Positions 17,207-26,604 of a stretch of DNA of 64,000 bases are shown here, one piece after another. The stretch is taken from the NCBI RefSeq assembly GCF_001447995.1, contig NZ_LDPE01000003.1, forward strand, positions 62,001-126,000. The letters run 5' to 3'. Numbering within the stretch: position 1 is the stretch's first letter; every line of letters begins with the position of its first letter. The translations under genes and the position numbers were made by a program. Source of the stretch: Maribacter dokdonensis DSW-8. Lineage in GTDB: Bacteria; Bacteroidota; Bacteroidia; Flavobacteriales; Flavobacteriaceae. The notes beneath the pieces were generated by a model. That model ran no database searches. It was given only the letters and a program-made list of their open reading frames with translations, and was not told the DNA's origin.

Positions 17207-18840
17207 TTAAATGTAGCGGGTGTGCCCCTAAGTCTCTTAAATTGCTCGTAGGCTTTGTCCACTTTATCTTTAGAAGCTTTTTTAAATTCAGTTTCGGTAA
17301 CCTTGTAATGTGTTTGTACACTATCCAATTTAACGCGCATTCTATGTAAGACCTGGGCATAATCGGTATTCATGATCAAATTCATTTTTTCATTTGGGTC
17401 TTTTTCAAGGTCGTATAACTCCCAAGTATCTATATCATCATAAAAATGTATTAGTTTATAACGTTTTGTTCGTATACCGTAATGCTTCTTCACCATGTGA
17501 AATGCGGGGTAATCGTAATAATGATAGTAAACCACATCTCTGTAATCGTCTTCGTTAAGTGTCCCGTTCAATAATCCGAAAAAAGATTCTCCTTGCATGT
17601 CTTTACTTAAATTGGAAAACCCGGTAAGTTCTAAAAAAGTAGGCGCGAAATCTAGATTTTGCACCATGGCATTGATTTTGGTTCCTGGTCTTATGGTCCC
17701 AGGTAGCTGCATTAGTAGTGGTGTTTTAAAAGATTCTTCATACATAAAACGCTTATCGAACCAACCATTTTCACCCATCCAAAAACCTTGATCGGAAGTG
17801 TAGACCACTAGCGTGTTTTTGTCAAGACCGCTTTCTTCCAAATAATCAAGAATTTTGCCGACACCCTCATCTACTGCGGCAATAGTTGCCATATAATCTT
17901 GAAGGTAACGCTGACCCTTCCAGATGGCCAAATCTTTACCGGTTAAGTTAGCTTTATGAAAATCGTTGTTTTTATCTAAGTAAGCGGCGTTCCAAGCGTC
18001 ACGCTGTTTTGGGGTCATTCTATCAAAGTCCGTGGTCCATGGATTGTTATGGAGTTGTGTGCTCCCAAAAGATTTGGTCATTTTTAAATCATGGCCTTCG
18101 TACATGTCATTATATATGGTCTGTAGTTGCTCTTTAGAAGCCCATTGTTTATTAAAATCAGGAAAATAACTATCGGGTAATGGAAATTGTATAGAATCGT
18201 AAAGGTTTGCATGTCTCAGTGCGGGCATCCAATTTCTATGCGGGGCCTTATGCTGTACCATTAAAAAAAATGGAAGAGAATCTGTTCGGTCCTGTTGCAG
18301 CCACTGTAAGGCATCATTGGTAATAATATCGGTAGCATAGCCTTCTATACGGGTTGTATCGCCATGTTCAATAAAATCAGGATTATAATAGTTTCCTTGG
18401 TCTACAATAATTTTCCAATGATCAAATCCTTCTGGATAACCATGTAGATGCCACTTACCGAATACTGCGGTGTTATAACCAGATTGCTGTAGCATTTTAG
18501 GTAATGTGGGCTGACTACCATTAAAGTGATCTCCGTTTTGTCTAAATCCGTTTATATGACTATGTTTTCCGGTGAGGATAACTGCTCTGCTAGGACCACA
18601 AATGGAGTTGGTAACAAAACTGTTTTGGAATATGGCTCCATTCTCGGCAATCCTATCAATATTAGGAGTATTTGCCAATTTGCTGATGGGGTGGCCATAA
18701 GCACTTATTGCTTGAATGGCGTGATCATCTGCCATGATAAATACGATATTTGGTTTTTGAGCGGTTTTTTTACTCGTATTTATTTTGGTGTTACAAGCAA
18801 TGGTCAATAAGCCTATAAGCGTTAGGATGCCTAGTCGCAT
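17203..18840 (-). CDS. S1-family sulfatase-fold lipoprotein
   Basis: The ATG at 18840 gives a lipoprotein signal (LLTIAC); the longer frame starts at a TTG. The 545-residue protein has the alkaline phosphatase/sulfatase fold with the activation motif CGPSRAVILTG (Cys81 of the chosen protein, expected to become formylglycine) and the metal-binding MADDH near the N-terminus. Such enzymes hydrolyse sulfate esters, and some relatives act on phosphodiesters. It is the last gene of the beta-1,2-glucan operon, 39 bp after the GH3 gene. It may remove a sulfate or another charged group from the glucan; the substrate is an inference. Confidence 0.88.
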   Translation of the reverse strand: MRLGILTLIGLLTIACNTKINTSKKTAQKPNIVFIMADDHAIQAISAYGHPISKLANTPNIDRIAENGAIFQNSFVTNSICGPSRAVILTGKHSHINGFRQNGDHFNGSQPTLPKMLQQSGYNTAVFGKWHLHGYPEGFDHWKIIVDQGNYYNPDFIEHGDTTRIEGYATDIITNDALQWLQQDRTDSLPFFLMVQHKAPHRNWMPALRHANLYDSIQFPLPDSYFPDFNKQWASKEQLQTIYNDMYEGHDLKMTKSFGSTQLHNNPWTTDFDRMTPKQRDAWNAAYLDKNNDFHKANLTGKDLAIWKGQRYLQDYMATIAAVDEGVGKILDYLEESGLDKNTLVVYTSDQGFWMGENGWFDKRFMYEESFKTPLLMQLPGTIRPGTKINAMVQNLDFAPTFLELTGFSNLSKDMQGESFFGLLNGTLNEDDYRDVVYYHYYDYPAFHMVKKHYGIRTKRYKLIHFYDDIDTWELYDLEKDPNEKMNLIMNTDYAQVLHRMRVKLDSVQTHYKVTETEFKKASKDKVDKAYEQFKRLRGTPATFN

Positions 18841-18879
18841 AGTCGAATTCAATTTTATTCTAAATATTGTATCAAAGAT

Positions 18880-21150
18880 TTATTCCAGTTCAAATTCAGT
18901 AGACATTTCAGCATTGGAATTTCCACCTACAAAAACAATAAACTTCCCTGGTTCAGCTACAAATTTTAATTCACTGTTATAGAACTTTAAATCATTTGCA
19001 GAAAGTGAGATAGTCACTCTTTGGCTTTCCCCTTTTTTTAGGAATATTTTTTTAAAACCCTTAAGCTGTCTTTTTGGAGGTGTTATACTACGGACCTCAT
19101 CTTTTAAGTAAAGTTGAACTACTTCTTCACCATCATGATCACCAGTGTTTTTTACGGTAAACGAGATATTTACAGCTTCATCTTGTGCTATTTTTTTCTT
19201 GTCAACAGCTATTGCACTATATTCAAATGTGGTATAACTCAGCCCATAACCAAAAGGGAAAAGGGGAGATAGTTCACTATCTAGATAATTGGATTTGAAC
19301 TTTTCAAATGTATGGGTAGGTGCTGGTCTTCCTGTATTTTTCATACTGTGGTATATGGGAATTTGCCCCACGTTTCTAGGCCAACTTGCCGTTAATTTAC
19401 CTGACGGATTATAATCTCCAAAAAGCACATCTGCTATAGCGTTACCGGCTTCAACACCAGGGTTCCAAACTTGTAGAATATTTACCGGTAGGTTAAATTC
19501 TTCTGCGATGGTCAGTGGTCTTCCACTAAAGAGTACCAATACCACAGGTTTGCCAGTCTCTGCCAAGGCATTGATTAATTTTTTTTGACTCTGAGGTATT
19601 GATATTTCGGTTCTACTAGCTGCTTCCCCAGCAAACTCTGAAGCTTCCCCGACCACTGCAACGATGACGTCTGCATTTTTAGTGTTTTGCAAAGCTTCTG
19701 CAATCATGGCATCTGGCGATCGTTTGTCAATATCTACGCGTAGCCCAAAAACATTGGCACGTGAAGCCAGTTCAGGGTCATTGGTGATATTTGCCCCTTT
19801 GGCGTACGTTATCTTAGCTTTTGGAGCTACATTTTTTAAACCTTCTAAAACAGGAATGGATAACTGAGGGTCTCCCGTAGGTGCCCATGTACCCAGCATA
19901 TTGTTTTTATCATTTGCCAAAGGACCAACCAATGCGATTTTAGCATCTTTTTGTAAAGGAAGTACGTTGTTCTCGTTTTTGAGAAGTACAAAGGATTGTG
20001 TGGCAATTTTTCTGGCAGCTGCTCTGTTTTCTGCGGTCAGGATATCCTTTTTAGGTCTTGAAGTGTCCGAGTATTTATAAGGGTCATCAAATAGTCCCAA
20101 TTGATGCTTTGCGGTTAAAATCCTTCTACAGGCAATGGTAATGGCTTCTTCGGTTACCTTGCCTTCTTGTACAGATTTCTTAAGTGTGGTCAAAAAACCT
20201 TCGCCCACCATATCCATATCAAGTCCCGCATTAATTGCTTGGGCAGAAACAGCTTGCAGATCTCCCAATCCATGCGCGGTCATTTCATTTACAGAAGTAT
20301 AATCAGAAACAACAAAACCTTTAAAGCCCCACTGCTTTCTTAATAAGTCCGTAATCAACCATTTATTCCCAGTAGCAGGTATACCGTCAATATCATTAAA
20401 AGATGTCATGGCGCTACCTACGCCGGCATCTACAGCTGCTTGGTACGGTGGTAGATATTGGTTGTACATTTTCACCTTACTCATATCAACCGAATTATAA
20501 TCACGCCCAGCTTCAACGGCACCGTACAATGCCAAATGCTTAACCGTGGCCATCATGGTAAATTCACTTTTTAAATCTTTACCTTGGTAACCTTTCACCA
20601 TTGCCTTTGCAATAGCCGATCCTAAGTAGGGGTCTTCGCCAGAACCTTCAGAAATTCTTCCCCATCTGGCATCACGGGATATATCTACCATTGGTGAAAA
20701 ATTCCAGTTAATACCATCTGCGGTAGCTTCTTTTGCAGCCATTTTTGCGGCACTTTCAATTAGTTCCATATTCCAACTAGAAGCTACGCCCAATGGAATA
20801 GGGTAGGTGGTCTTGTAACCATGAATAATATCGGAACCTATTAATAACGGAATTTTTAATCTAGAATTTTTTATGGCTATTTCTTGTGCTTGCCTAACTT
20901 TCTCTGGTCCTGATACACCAAATAAACCACCTACTTGACCAGCTTTTATTTTTGCTTCAACATTTTCACTTACAACAGACCCTGTAGCAATACCGCCACC
21001 AGGTGTCAATAGATTTAGCTGTCCTATCTTTTCATCTAAAGTCATTTTGCTCAATAAGGCTTCAACTTCAGGTATGGTTTCTTGCGCAGACATTTTAGAA
21101 ATGGCAAAAGACAATAGGAGTAATGGTAGTAATTTATAGGTATGAGACAT
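18880..21150 (-). CDS. GH3 beta-glucosidase
   Basis: A 756-residue secreted protein (signal peptide ending near KMSAQ). It has the three-domain GH3 layout: TIM barrel (about 25-380), alpha/beta sandwich (about 390-620) and a C-terminal FnIII-like domain (about 660-755). The nucleophile is Asp283 in GFVVSDY, and the KH and RD motifs of subsite -1 (KHLALYG, ISRDARWG) are present. It probably cleaves sophoro-oligosaccharides from the GH144 enzymes to glucose in the periplasm, as GH3 enzymes in known beta-1,2-glucan loci do. It lies 22 bp after the esterase gene. Confidence 0.92.
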   Translation of the reverse strand: MSHTYKLLPLLLLSFAISKMSAQETIPEVEALLSKMTLDEKIGQLNLLTPGGGIATGSVVSENVEAKIKAGQVGGLFGVSGPEKVRQAQEIAIKNSRLKIPLLIGSDIIHGYKTTYPIPLGVASSWNMELIESAAKMAAKEATADGINWNFSPMVDISRDARWGRISEGSGEDPYLGSAIAKAMVKGYQGKDLKSEFTMMATVKHLALYGAVEAGRDYNSVDMSKVKMYNQYLPPYQAAVDAGVGSAMTSFNDIDGIPATGNKWLITDLLRKQWGFKGFVVSDYTSVNEMTAHGLGDLQAVSAQAINAGLDMDMVGEGFLTTLKKSVQEGKVTEEAITIACRRILTAKHQLGLFDDPYKYSDTSRPKKDILTAENRAAARKIATQSFVLLKNENNVLPLQKDAKIALVGPLANDKNNMLGTWAPTGDPQLSIPVLEGLKNVAPKAKITYAKGANITNDPELASRANVFGLRVDIDKRSPDAMIAEALQNTKNADVIVAVVGEASEFAGEAASRTEISIPQSQKKLINALAETGKPVVLVLFSGRPLTIAEEFNLPVNILQVWNPGVEAGNAIADVLFGDYNPSGKLTASWPRNVGQIPIYHSMKNTGRPAPTHTFEKFKSNYLDSELSPLFPFGYGLSYTTFEYSAIAVDKKKIAQDEAVNISFTVKNTGDHDGEEVVQLYLKDEVRSITPPKRQLKGFKKIFLKKGESQRVTISLSANDLKFYNSELKFVAEPGKFIVFVGGNSNAEMSTEFELE

Positions 21151-21172
21151 AAATATCGGTTTTAATGACCTT

Positions 21173-21967
21173 TTATTCTTTGTTCAAGGAGTTAGAGAAA
21201 AGCCATGGTAGTAAATCTGGTTCTGTAAAAGCAGGATCCCAACTATTATGGTTGGCAAAATCATATAAGGTAAACCGGGGGAAAGCTCCCTCATGTAGTA
21301 AAGCACTAACCATTTCCATTGTTTGTAAAGGGGCAACAACATTATCATGAGCACCATGAAATGCCCATACAGGAATTTTCTTCGCGTAATTTGTTGCGTA
21401 AGTTGCGTCGCCCGCTCCACATATTGCAATTGCGGCAGCAAAACGGTCCGGTTGTCTTGCTAAAAGTTCATAGGTGCCCATACCGCCCATAGAAAGCCCC
21501 ATGACATAAGTTTTGTTTTTATCTACAAAGTCTTCTTTTTCATAATTTTCCAATAATTGCAGCACAAGGTCCATTGCCTTGGTTGGTCCTTTTTTAAATT
21601 GAAAGTCCAATTGAACAGGGTAGTTGCTACGATTTACGTTTACCTGAGCCCAATAATCATCTTTAGGGCATTGTGGCATAATAACAATTGCGGGAAATTT
21701 GGTTCTATTGTTTTGATCAAGAAATAAAGCACTACCATGTGTTAATTGTTTTTGGTTGTCATTGCCTCTTTCACCTGCACCATGTAAAAATAAGATCAAC
21801 GGATAAGTTTTTTCCGTATCAAAATTTTCTGGGTATAGCATTCGATATGGCAACGTATCACCTTTTACGATCAATTCTTTCTTTTCAAATAAGCTGGTAT
21901 CTTGTGCAAAAGCTGTATAGCTGCACACAAGAATTATGGCGAGAAGAAGCAAGTGTTTATTTTTCAT
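21173..21967 (-). CDS. Secreted alpha/beta-hydrolase esterase
   Basis: A 264-residue protein with a signal peptide (ending near AFAQ). The alpha/beta-hydrolase fold of the phospholipase/carboxylesterase or dienelactone hydrolase type is seen: oxyanion segment LFLHGAGERG, nucleophile Ser in GLSMGGMG (about residue 151), acid in GAHDNVV and the His in NHNSWD near the C-terminus. The start overlaps the end of the upstream GH144 gene by 11 bp, so translation is coupled. In this operon it probably removes acyl groups from the glucan; a carbohydrate esterase role is inferred from context. Confidence 0.85.
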   Translation of the reverse strand: MKNKHLLLLAIILVCSYTAFAQDTSLFEKKELIVKGDTLPYRMLYPENFDTEKTYPLILFLHGAGERGNDNQKQLTHGSALFLDQNNRTKFPAIVIMPQCPKDDYWAQVNVNRSNYPVQLDFQFKKGPTKAMDLVLQLLENYEKEDFVDKNKTYVMGLSMGGMGTYELLARQPDRFAAAIAICGAGDATYATNYAKKIPVWAFHGAHDNVVAPLQTMEMVSALLHEGAFPRFTLYDFANHNSWDPAFTEPDLLPWLFSNSLNKE

Positions 21968-23393
21968 ACGTAAAACCTAGTTTGTTAAGACCGTTTTGAA
22001 TGTCTTCATTCTGCATAAAAAGATTCCAAAGTAAGCCCGTTCTGTAGTTTTCTATCATTATGATTTCAGGTCCTTGGTCAATTGCCAAATAGGCTTCCGC
22101 AACCCAAAAATTGTTTTGCGGACTAAAAGCATCATAAAATCCTGCAGGTCCCAATAATTTATCTTTATGCTGATAAAAATAGCGTAGCGCTTTTAGGGAT
22201 TCTTCCGGAGTGTAAGGAATGGAGCTTATAGCCGCTGTTGGAGATATTATGCCTGTGTCATTACTTGGGCTATGTGCGTTATACCCTAAAGTGCCATCTG
22301 TGTTTCTGGAGTAGCTAGCCGTTAATCCCCAGCAATTTTCGCCATAATCAATGAAATTTTTAGGATTTTCTACGCAGTACAGATAATTGATTTTAGCATG
22401 GTTGATGGCCGCAGTACCATAATCAACAAATTCGTCGTTCAAGTTTTGTGGCCGCAGCCCTAAATAAGAATAATGCGAAAAAAATAATGGTCCGCCATTA
22501 GGGGAGTTTCCTGCGTGATCCACCACTAATGGAATATTATATGCACTGGTAGCATCATTAATAGCCCCGTTAGATGCCCAACCGTTGGTATACACCTTTT
22601 TTTCAATGGAATATTCAGGTGAAGCGGCAGCCATTATATAGGCAATCATTACTTCATTATACCCTTTAAGTTCTAAGTTGATATCAAAACCAAAATTGGG
22701 ACTCCAGTGCCAGTACAGGCTATTTTTATCTTGCGTGTACCAGTTCCACTCAACCCCTTTCCAAAGGGTATCAGCTTTATTCGCTAAAGACTTTTCGGTA
22801 TCGTCACCATCTTTAAAATATTCTTTAATGCAGATCAAGCCTTGCGCCAAAAATGCAGTTTCTACAAGGTCGCCACCATTATCCATTTCGCTAAAAGGTC
22901 TAACGGTACCATTGGTGCCATCTAGCCAGTGTGGCCACGCACCGTGAAAACGATCAGCAGTTTCCAGAAAACTTAAGATTTGATCAATACGTTGTACAGA
23001 TTCGTTTCTGCTAATAAAACCTCTTTCTGCTCCGATGATCAATGCCATTAAACCAAAACCTGTACCGCCAATACTAACTGTATTTGGGTCGTTAGATGGT
23101 TCATTGGGATGAAAACGTTCACGTGCCGCACCAGAGTTTGCTTCGGCATAATCCCAAAAGTATTTGAAGGTTTCTCGTTGGGTAAGGTCTAAAAGTTCCT
23201 CATCCGTAATTTCGGGTACTTCAGGGTCTGGTTCTGGCTCTGTTGGTGTTTCCGGTAGCTCAGATTGCCCAGTTGGGGCATCGGGTTCCGATGAGGAGCA
23301 CGCCATTACCGTCATCGTTAAGATTCCCAAGAATATAGCGAACGCCTTTTGGAGTGCTTTCTTTTGGTACCTATGTCGGTTTTTGCCCTTCAT
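21957..23393 (-). CDS. GH144-type endo-beta-1,2-glucanase lipoprotein (copy 1)
   Basis: A 478-residue protein with a basic N-terminus, a lipobox (VMAC) and a Pro/Glu-rich linker (about 35-65). The (alpha/alpha)6 barrel of the 'glucoamylase-like' GH144 family follows. Typical segments are IGGTGFGLMALIIGAERGFI, ADRFHGAWPHW and NGGDLVETAFLAQGL. GH144 enzymes cut beta-1,2-glucan to short sophoro-oligosaccharides. Start and the preceding stop overlap as ATGA, so it is translationally coupled to copy 2. The lipobox and acidic linker suggest display at the cell surface. Confidence 0.88.
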   Translation of the reverse strand: MKGKNRHRYQKKALQKAFAIFLGILTMTVMACSSSEPDAPTGQSELPETPTEPEPDPEVPEITDEELLDLTQRETFKYFWDYAEANSGAARERFHPNEPSNDPNTVSIGGTGFGLMALIIGAERGFISRNESVQRIDQILSFLETADRFHGAWPHWLDGTNGTVRPFSEMDNGGDLVETAFLAQGLICIKEYFKDGDDTEKSLANKADTLWKGVEWNWYTQDKNSLYWHWSPNFGFDINLELKGYNEVMIAYIMAAASPEYSIEKKVYTNGWASNGAINDATSAYNIPLVVDHAGNSPNGGPLFFSHYSYLGLRPQNLNDEFVDYGTAAINHAKINYLYCVENPKNFIDYGENCWGLTASYSRNTDGTLGYNAHSPSNDTGIISPTAAISSIPYTPEESLKALRYFYQHKDKLLGPAGFYDAFSPQNNFWVAEAYLAIDQGPEIIMIENYRTGLLWNLFMQNEDIQNGLNKLGFTYEK

Positions 23394-24748
23394 TTTGTAG
23401 ATGCTACTGAAAATCCTAATTTATCCAACCCGTTAATTACGTCTTTGTTGGTCATAAAAAGCATCCAGAATAATCCGCTTCTATGATTTTCTATCATCAC
23501 CGGAATAGGACCTTGGTCAATAGCTAAATATCTAGGCAAAACCCAGTTTTTTTCCAAACTAAAGGCGTCATATGGACCGTATTTACCCACAAGCGTATCA
23601 TGGTTGGTGTACAGGTTTCTTAAAAATGCCATACTTTCCTTAGGGGCATATGGCATGGAAGACAGTGCTGCAGTTGGGGAAATAACGCTGATATCCCTAT
23701 CTGGTCTATGTCCGTCATATCCTTTAATAGAATAGCTAGACGTAAGCCCCCAAAGGTCTTCTCCGTACCCTTTGAAATTCTTAGGGTTGTCAACGGCATA
23801 TTTGTACTGTATCATGGTATGATTATGGTTCAATTCCCAGTAATCTGCATATTGGTCTTTTAAACCTTTTGGGTTTAAACCGGTAAAAGAATAGTGAGCC
23901 CAGAACATAGGACCTACGGGAGATGCATCACTTTCATAATGATCTAAAACGGTGGGTAGACCGTAAAAAGTGGTATCTTTTGTTATAGCGCCATTTCTAG
24001 CCCAGCCTTTGTCATAAACTTCTTTTTTGATAGGATGGGTAGGAGATGCCGCTGCCAAAATGTACATGATCAAAGCTTCGTTGTACCCACCTACTGGGAA
24101 GTTCATATCCCATTCATACTCCGGGGACCAGTGCCAGTACAGTACGTTTTCACCTTTGGTGTACCAATCCCATTCCACCTCTTCCCATAGTTGTTGTATG
24201 TGTTGGGCAAGTGCTTGTTCACGTTCATTACCGTCTTTAAAATATTCTTTAACGGTCAATAAGCCTTCAATAAGAAATGCGGTTTCTACCAGGTCTCCTC
24301 CATTATCTTTTTTGCTGAACGGAGTCATTTTACCATCTGGAGTAAGCCAGTGTGGCCATGCGCCATGAAAACGATCGGCATTGTCAAGAAAATCTACAGC
24401 TTTTTCCAATCTTTCAAGACCCATTTCACGTGTTATGAATTCTCTTTCAATACCAACTAAAATTGCCATTACACCAAAACCTGAACCACCTATGGTAATA
24501 ATATCCTTGTGGTGGGTTGGATAAATATCATCTAAGTGAATTCTTTCTCTTGCCAGCCCTGAAGTAGGTTCTGCACCTTCCCAAAAATAATTGAATGTCT
24601 GCTTTTGTATGGAATCCAATAATTGTTCATCCGTTAATTTGATATCTTCTTTTTGCTTGTCTTGATCTCTAAGTTTGGACTTAGAGGATTGACCATTGCA
24701 ACCCACTAACAAAGTCGCAATGGTCATTGAAATTAAAAATAACCTCAT
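23390..24748 (-). CDS. GH144-type endo-beta-1,2-glucanase lipoprotein (copy 2)
   Basis: A 452-residue lipoprotein (lipobox LLVGC) with the same barrel as the adjacent gene. Matching segments are ARERIHLDDIYPTHH, IGGSGFGVMAILVGIEREFI and ADRFHGAWPHW. The two are clear tandem paralogues, but they differ through much of their length, and this copy lacks the long linker. One may face outward and the other the periplasm, or they may prefer different glucan lengths or substitutions. It follows the LamG lipoprotein gene by 44 bp. Confidence 0.88.
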   Translation of the reverse strand: MRLFLISMTIATLLVGCNGQSSKSKLRDQDKQKEDIKLTDEQLLDSIQKQTFNYFWEGAEPTSGLARERIHLDDIYPTHHKDIITIGGSGFGVMAILVGIEREFITREMGLERLEKAVDFLDNADRFHGAWPHWLTPDGKMTPFSKKDNGGDLVETAFLIEGLLTVKEYFKDGNEREQALAQHIQQLWEEVEWDWYTKGENVLYWHWSPEYEWDMNFPVGGYNEALIMYILAAASPTHPIKKEVYDKGWARNGAITKDTTFYGLPTVLDHYESDASPVGPMFWAHYSFTGLNPKGLKDQYADYWELNHNHTMIQYKYAVDNPKNFKGYGEDLWGLTSSYSIKGYDGHRPDRDISVISPTAALSSMPYAPKESMAFLRNLYTNHDTLVGKYGPYDAFSLEKNWVLPRYLAIDQGPIPVMIENHRSGLFWMLFMTNKDVINGLDKLGFSVASTK

Positions 24749-24792
24749 AAAATCTACTACATTAACTAATTTAAACTAAACTATTATCGTGC

Positions 24793-26592
24793 TTAAAGAC
24801 CTGCTTGTCTTATATCTTGAATTTCTTGTTGGGTCAGTGCTTTGTTGTATAATCTTAGCTCATCAATAAAACTAAGGTCAAAACCATGTCCCCATTCTGT
24901 AAACCTTGGAGCGCCTGAACCTATGGATAATAGATCACAACCTGTCCAATCTACGCCTGTAAAATCACCTTGGGAAACTACTTCTCCATCAAAGTAAACA
25001 ACACATTCATTACCGGAGATGGTAAAAGCCAAGTGCACCCAGTCTGTAGTAGTAGGATCCAGTGCAGCCGCATCGCCACCATCAAACCAAGATTCACCGT
25101 CACCATTACCCACATTCAACTTAAATACTTGTCTTGTTGCATCACCTTCCCTAAAGAATCGGAATCCGTTTGTGCGTTTGTTCTGTACATCTGGGTAACC
25201 TGCGTTGTCCACATCTTCTGGACCCATAACTAAGATGGAACCTCTTGTTGGGTCTGCATTCAATTTGTACCATAATGTTGCACTAAATTCTTCTGTAGTA
25301 AGTGCTCCGGATTCATTCGTTGGAAACGTTAAATAAGAATCTGCTGCACCGGCATAAGCATTATCACCTTCTACGCTTTCACCTGCATAACCAGGTGTAC
25401 CTACAACGGTAGCGTCAATGTCTCTAAAACGTTCGTTGTAACTACCATCAAAAGGCATATAGAACATTTCACCATCAAAAGTAGGAGGGTAGGAAGAAAC
25501 GAATTCACCAGAGTCATCTGCCATTATTTGTTGAACTTCATCTTGAGAAATTGCTCTGTTGAAAATACGAAGTTCATCCATTAAGCTTTCATCTGACAAG
25601 TGACCCCATGCTGTAAAGTTAGGGGCGCCAGACATGATAGAAAGCACGTTAACATCTGTCCAATCAATTCCGCTAAAAGCACCTTCACTGGCAATTTGAC
25701 CGTCAATATATACTACGGCTTCAGCACCGGAAATGGTAAATGCGAAGTTTACCCATTCTCCTGAAGAAGGATCTACGTCTGCAGCCTCGCCGCCATCAAA
25801 CCAAGTACCTGCATCACCAGAACCTACATTTAATTTAAAACGTTGATTGCCATTAGCATTTTCGCGGAAAAATCTAAATCCTTTAGAAAGGTCATTGTCT
25901 GCGCCATTCACTAGAGGCGCACTCATAGTCAATACACCTGCACGATCGGGAGAACTGTTGATTTTCATCCAAAAGATAGCACTGAATTCTGCATTCTTGA
26001 ATCGATCAGGGTCTAAGGTCAAATACGTATCGGTTGCACCTTGGTAAGCGCCGTCTCCAGCAATGTTATCTTCACTAATAGAAGGGGTACCAAATTCTTC
26101 GGCTTCTTCAAAACTGATCAGGTCAACATACGCGCCATCAAAAGGCATATATAAAATTTCACCAGGATATTTAATAACATAGGCTGGCTCTTTTGTAAAA
26201 TTGACAGTGCCGTTAGTAGTTTTACCATCTAGGTCTGTGGCCGTTACGGTAAGAACATGATCGCCATCCGCTAATTGATCATAAACCAAATCATCAACTA
26301 CCAACCTTCTGTAATCCAGAAAATCAGCATAGCTTTTAATAGTTGTTCCATCTAAAGCAACGTTGACAGAAGCTAATTCTATATCATCTTGAGCTTCAAA
26401 TTTTATGGTAATAGTTGCTAATTCTTCATTAACTTTTACTGCCAAACCTTCTGTTGGAGATGTAATGGTAATGCTAGGAGCCGTTTCATCTGCGCCTGGG
26501 TCAACTTCGGTAAGAGAATCTATACCATCTTCGCAGGCTACCAAAATAAAGGCAGCCAACCAAAAGGTAATAATGTGTTTAAAATATTTCAT
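24793..26592 (-). CDS. Tandem LamG surface glycan-binding lipoprotein
   Basis: A 599-residue lipoprotein (lipobox LVAC). An Ig-like domain (about 35-135) precedes two concanavalin A/LamG-type jelly rolls (about 145-355 and 375-597) that are clear internal duplicates (each with GFRFFRE, FKLNVG, WFDGG and a DELR-(I/L)-(F/Y)N end). No catalytic motif is seen. It occupies the place of SusE/F-type surface glycan-binding proteins right after susD (12 bp), so it probably helps capture beta-1,2-glucan at the cell surface. Confidence 0.88.
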   Translation of the reverse strand: MKYFKHIITFWLAAFILVACEDGIDSLTEVDPGADETAPSITITSPTEGLAVKVNEELATITIKFEAQDDIELASVNVALDGTTIKSYADFLDYRRLVVDDLVYDQLADGDHVLTVTATDLDGKTTNGTVNFTKEPAYVIKYPGEILYMPFDGAYVDLISFEEAEEFGTPSISEDNIAGDGAYQGATDTYLTLDPDRFKNAEFSAIFWMKINSSPDRAGVLTMSAPLVNGADNDLSKGFRFFRENANGNQRFKLNVGSGDAGTWFDGGEAADVDPSSGEWVNFAFTISGAEAVVYIDGQIASEGAFSGIDWTDVNVLSIMSGAPNFTAWGHLSDESLMDELRIFNRAISQDEVQQIMADDSGEFVSSYPPTFDGEMFYMPFDGSYNERFRDIDATVVGTPGYAGESVEGDNAYAGAADSYLTFPTNESGALTTEEFSATLWYKLNADPTRGSILVMGPEDVDNAGYPDVQNKRTNGFRFFREGDATRQVFKLNVGNGDGESWFDGGDAAALDPTTTDWVHLAFTISGNECVVYFDGEVVSQGDFTGVDWTGCDLLSIGSGAPRFTEWGHGFDLSFIDELRLYNKALTQQEIQDIRQAGL

Positions 26593-26604
26593 TGTAGTTG
26601 GTTT

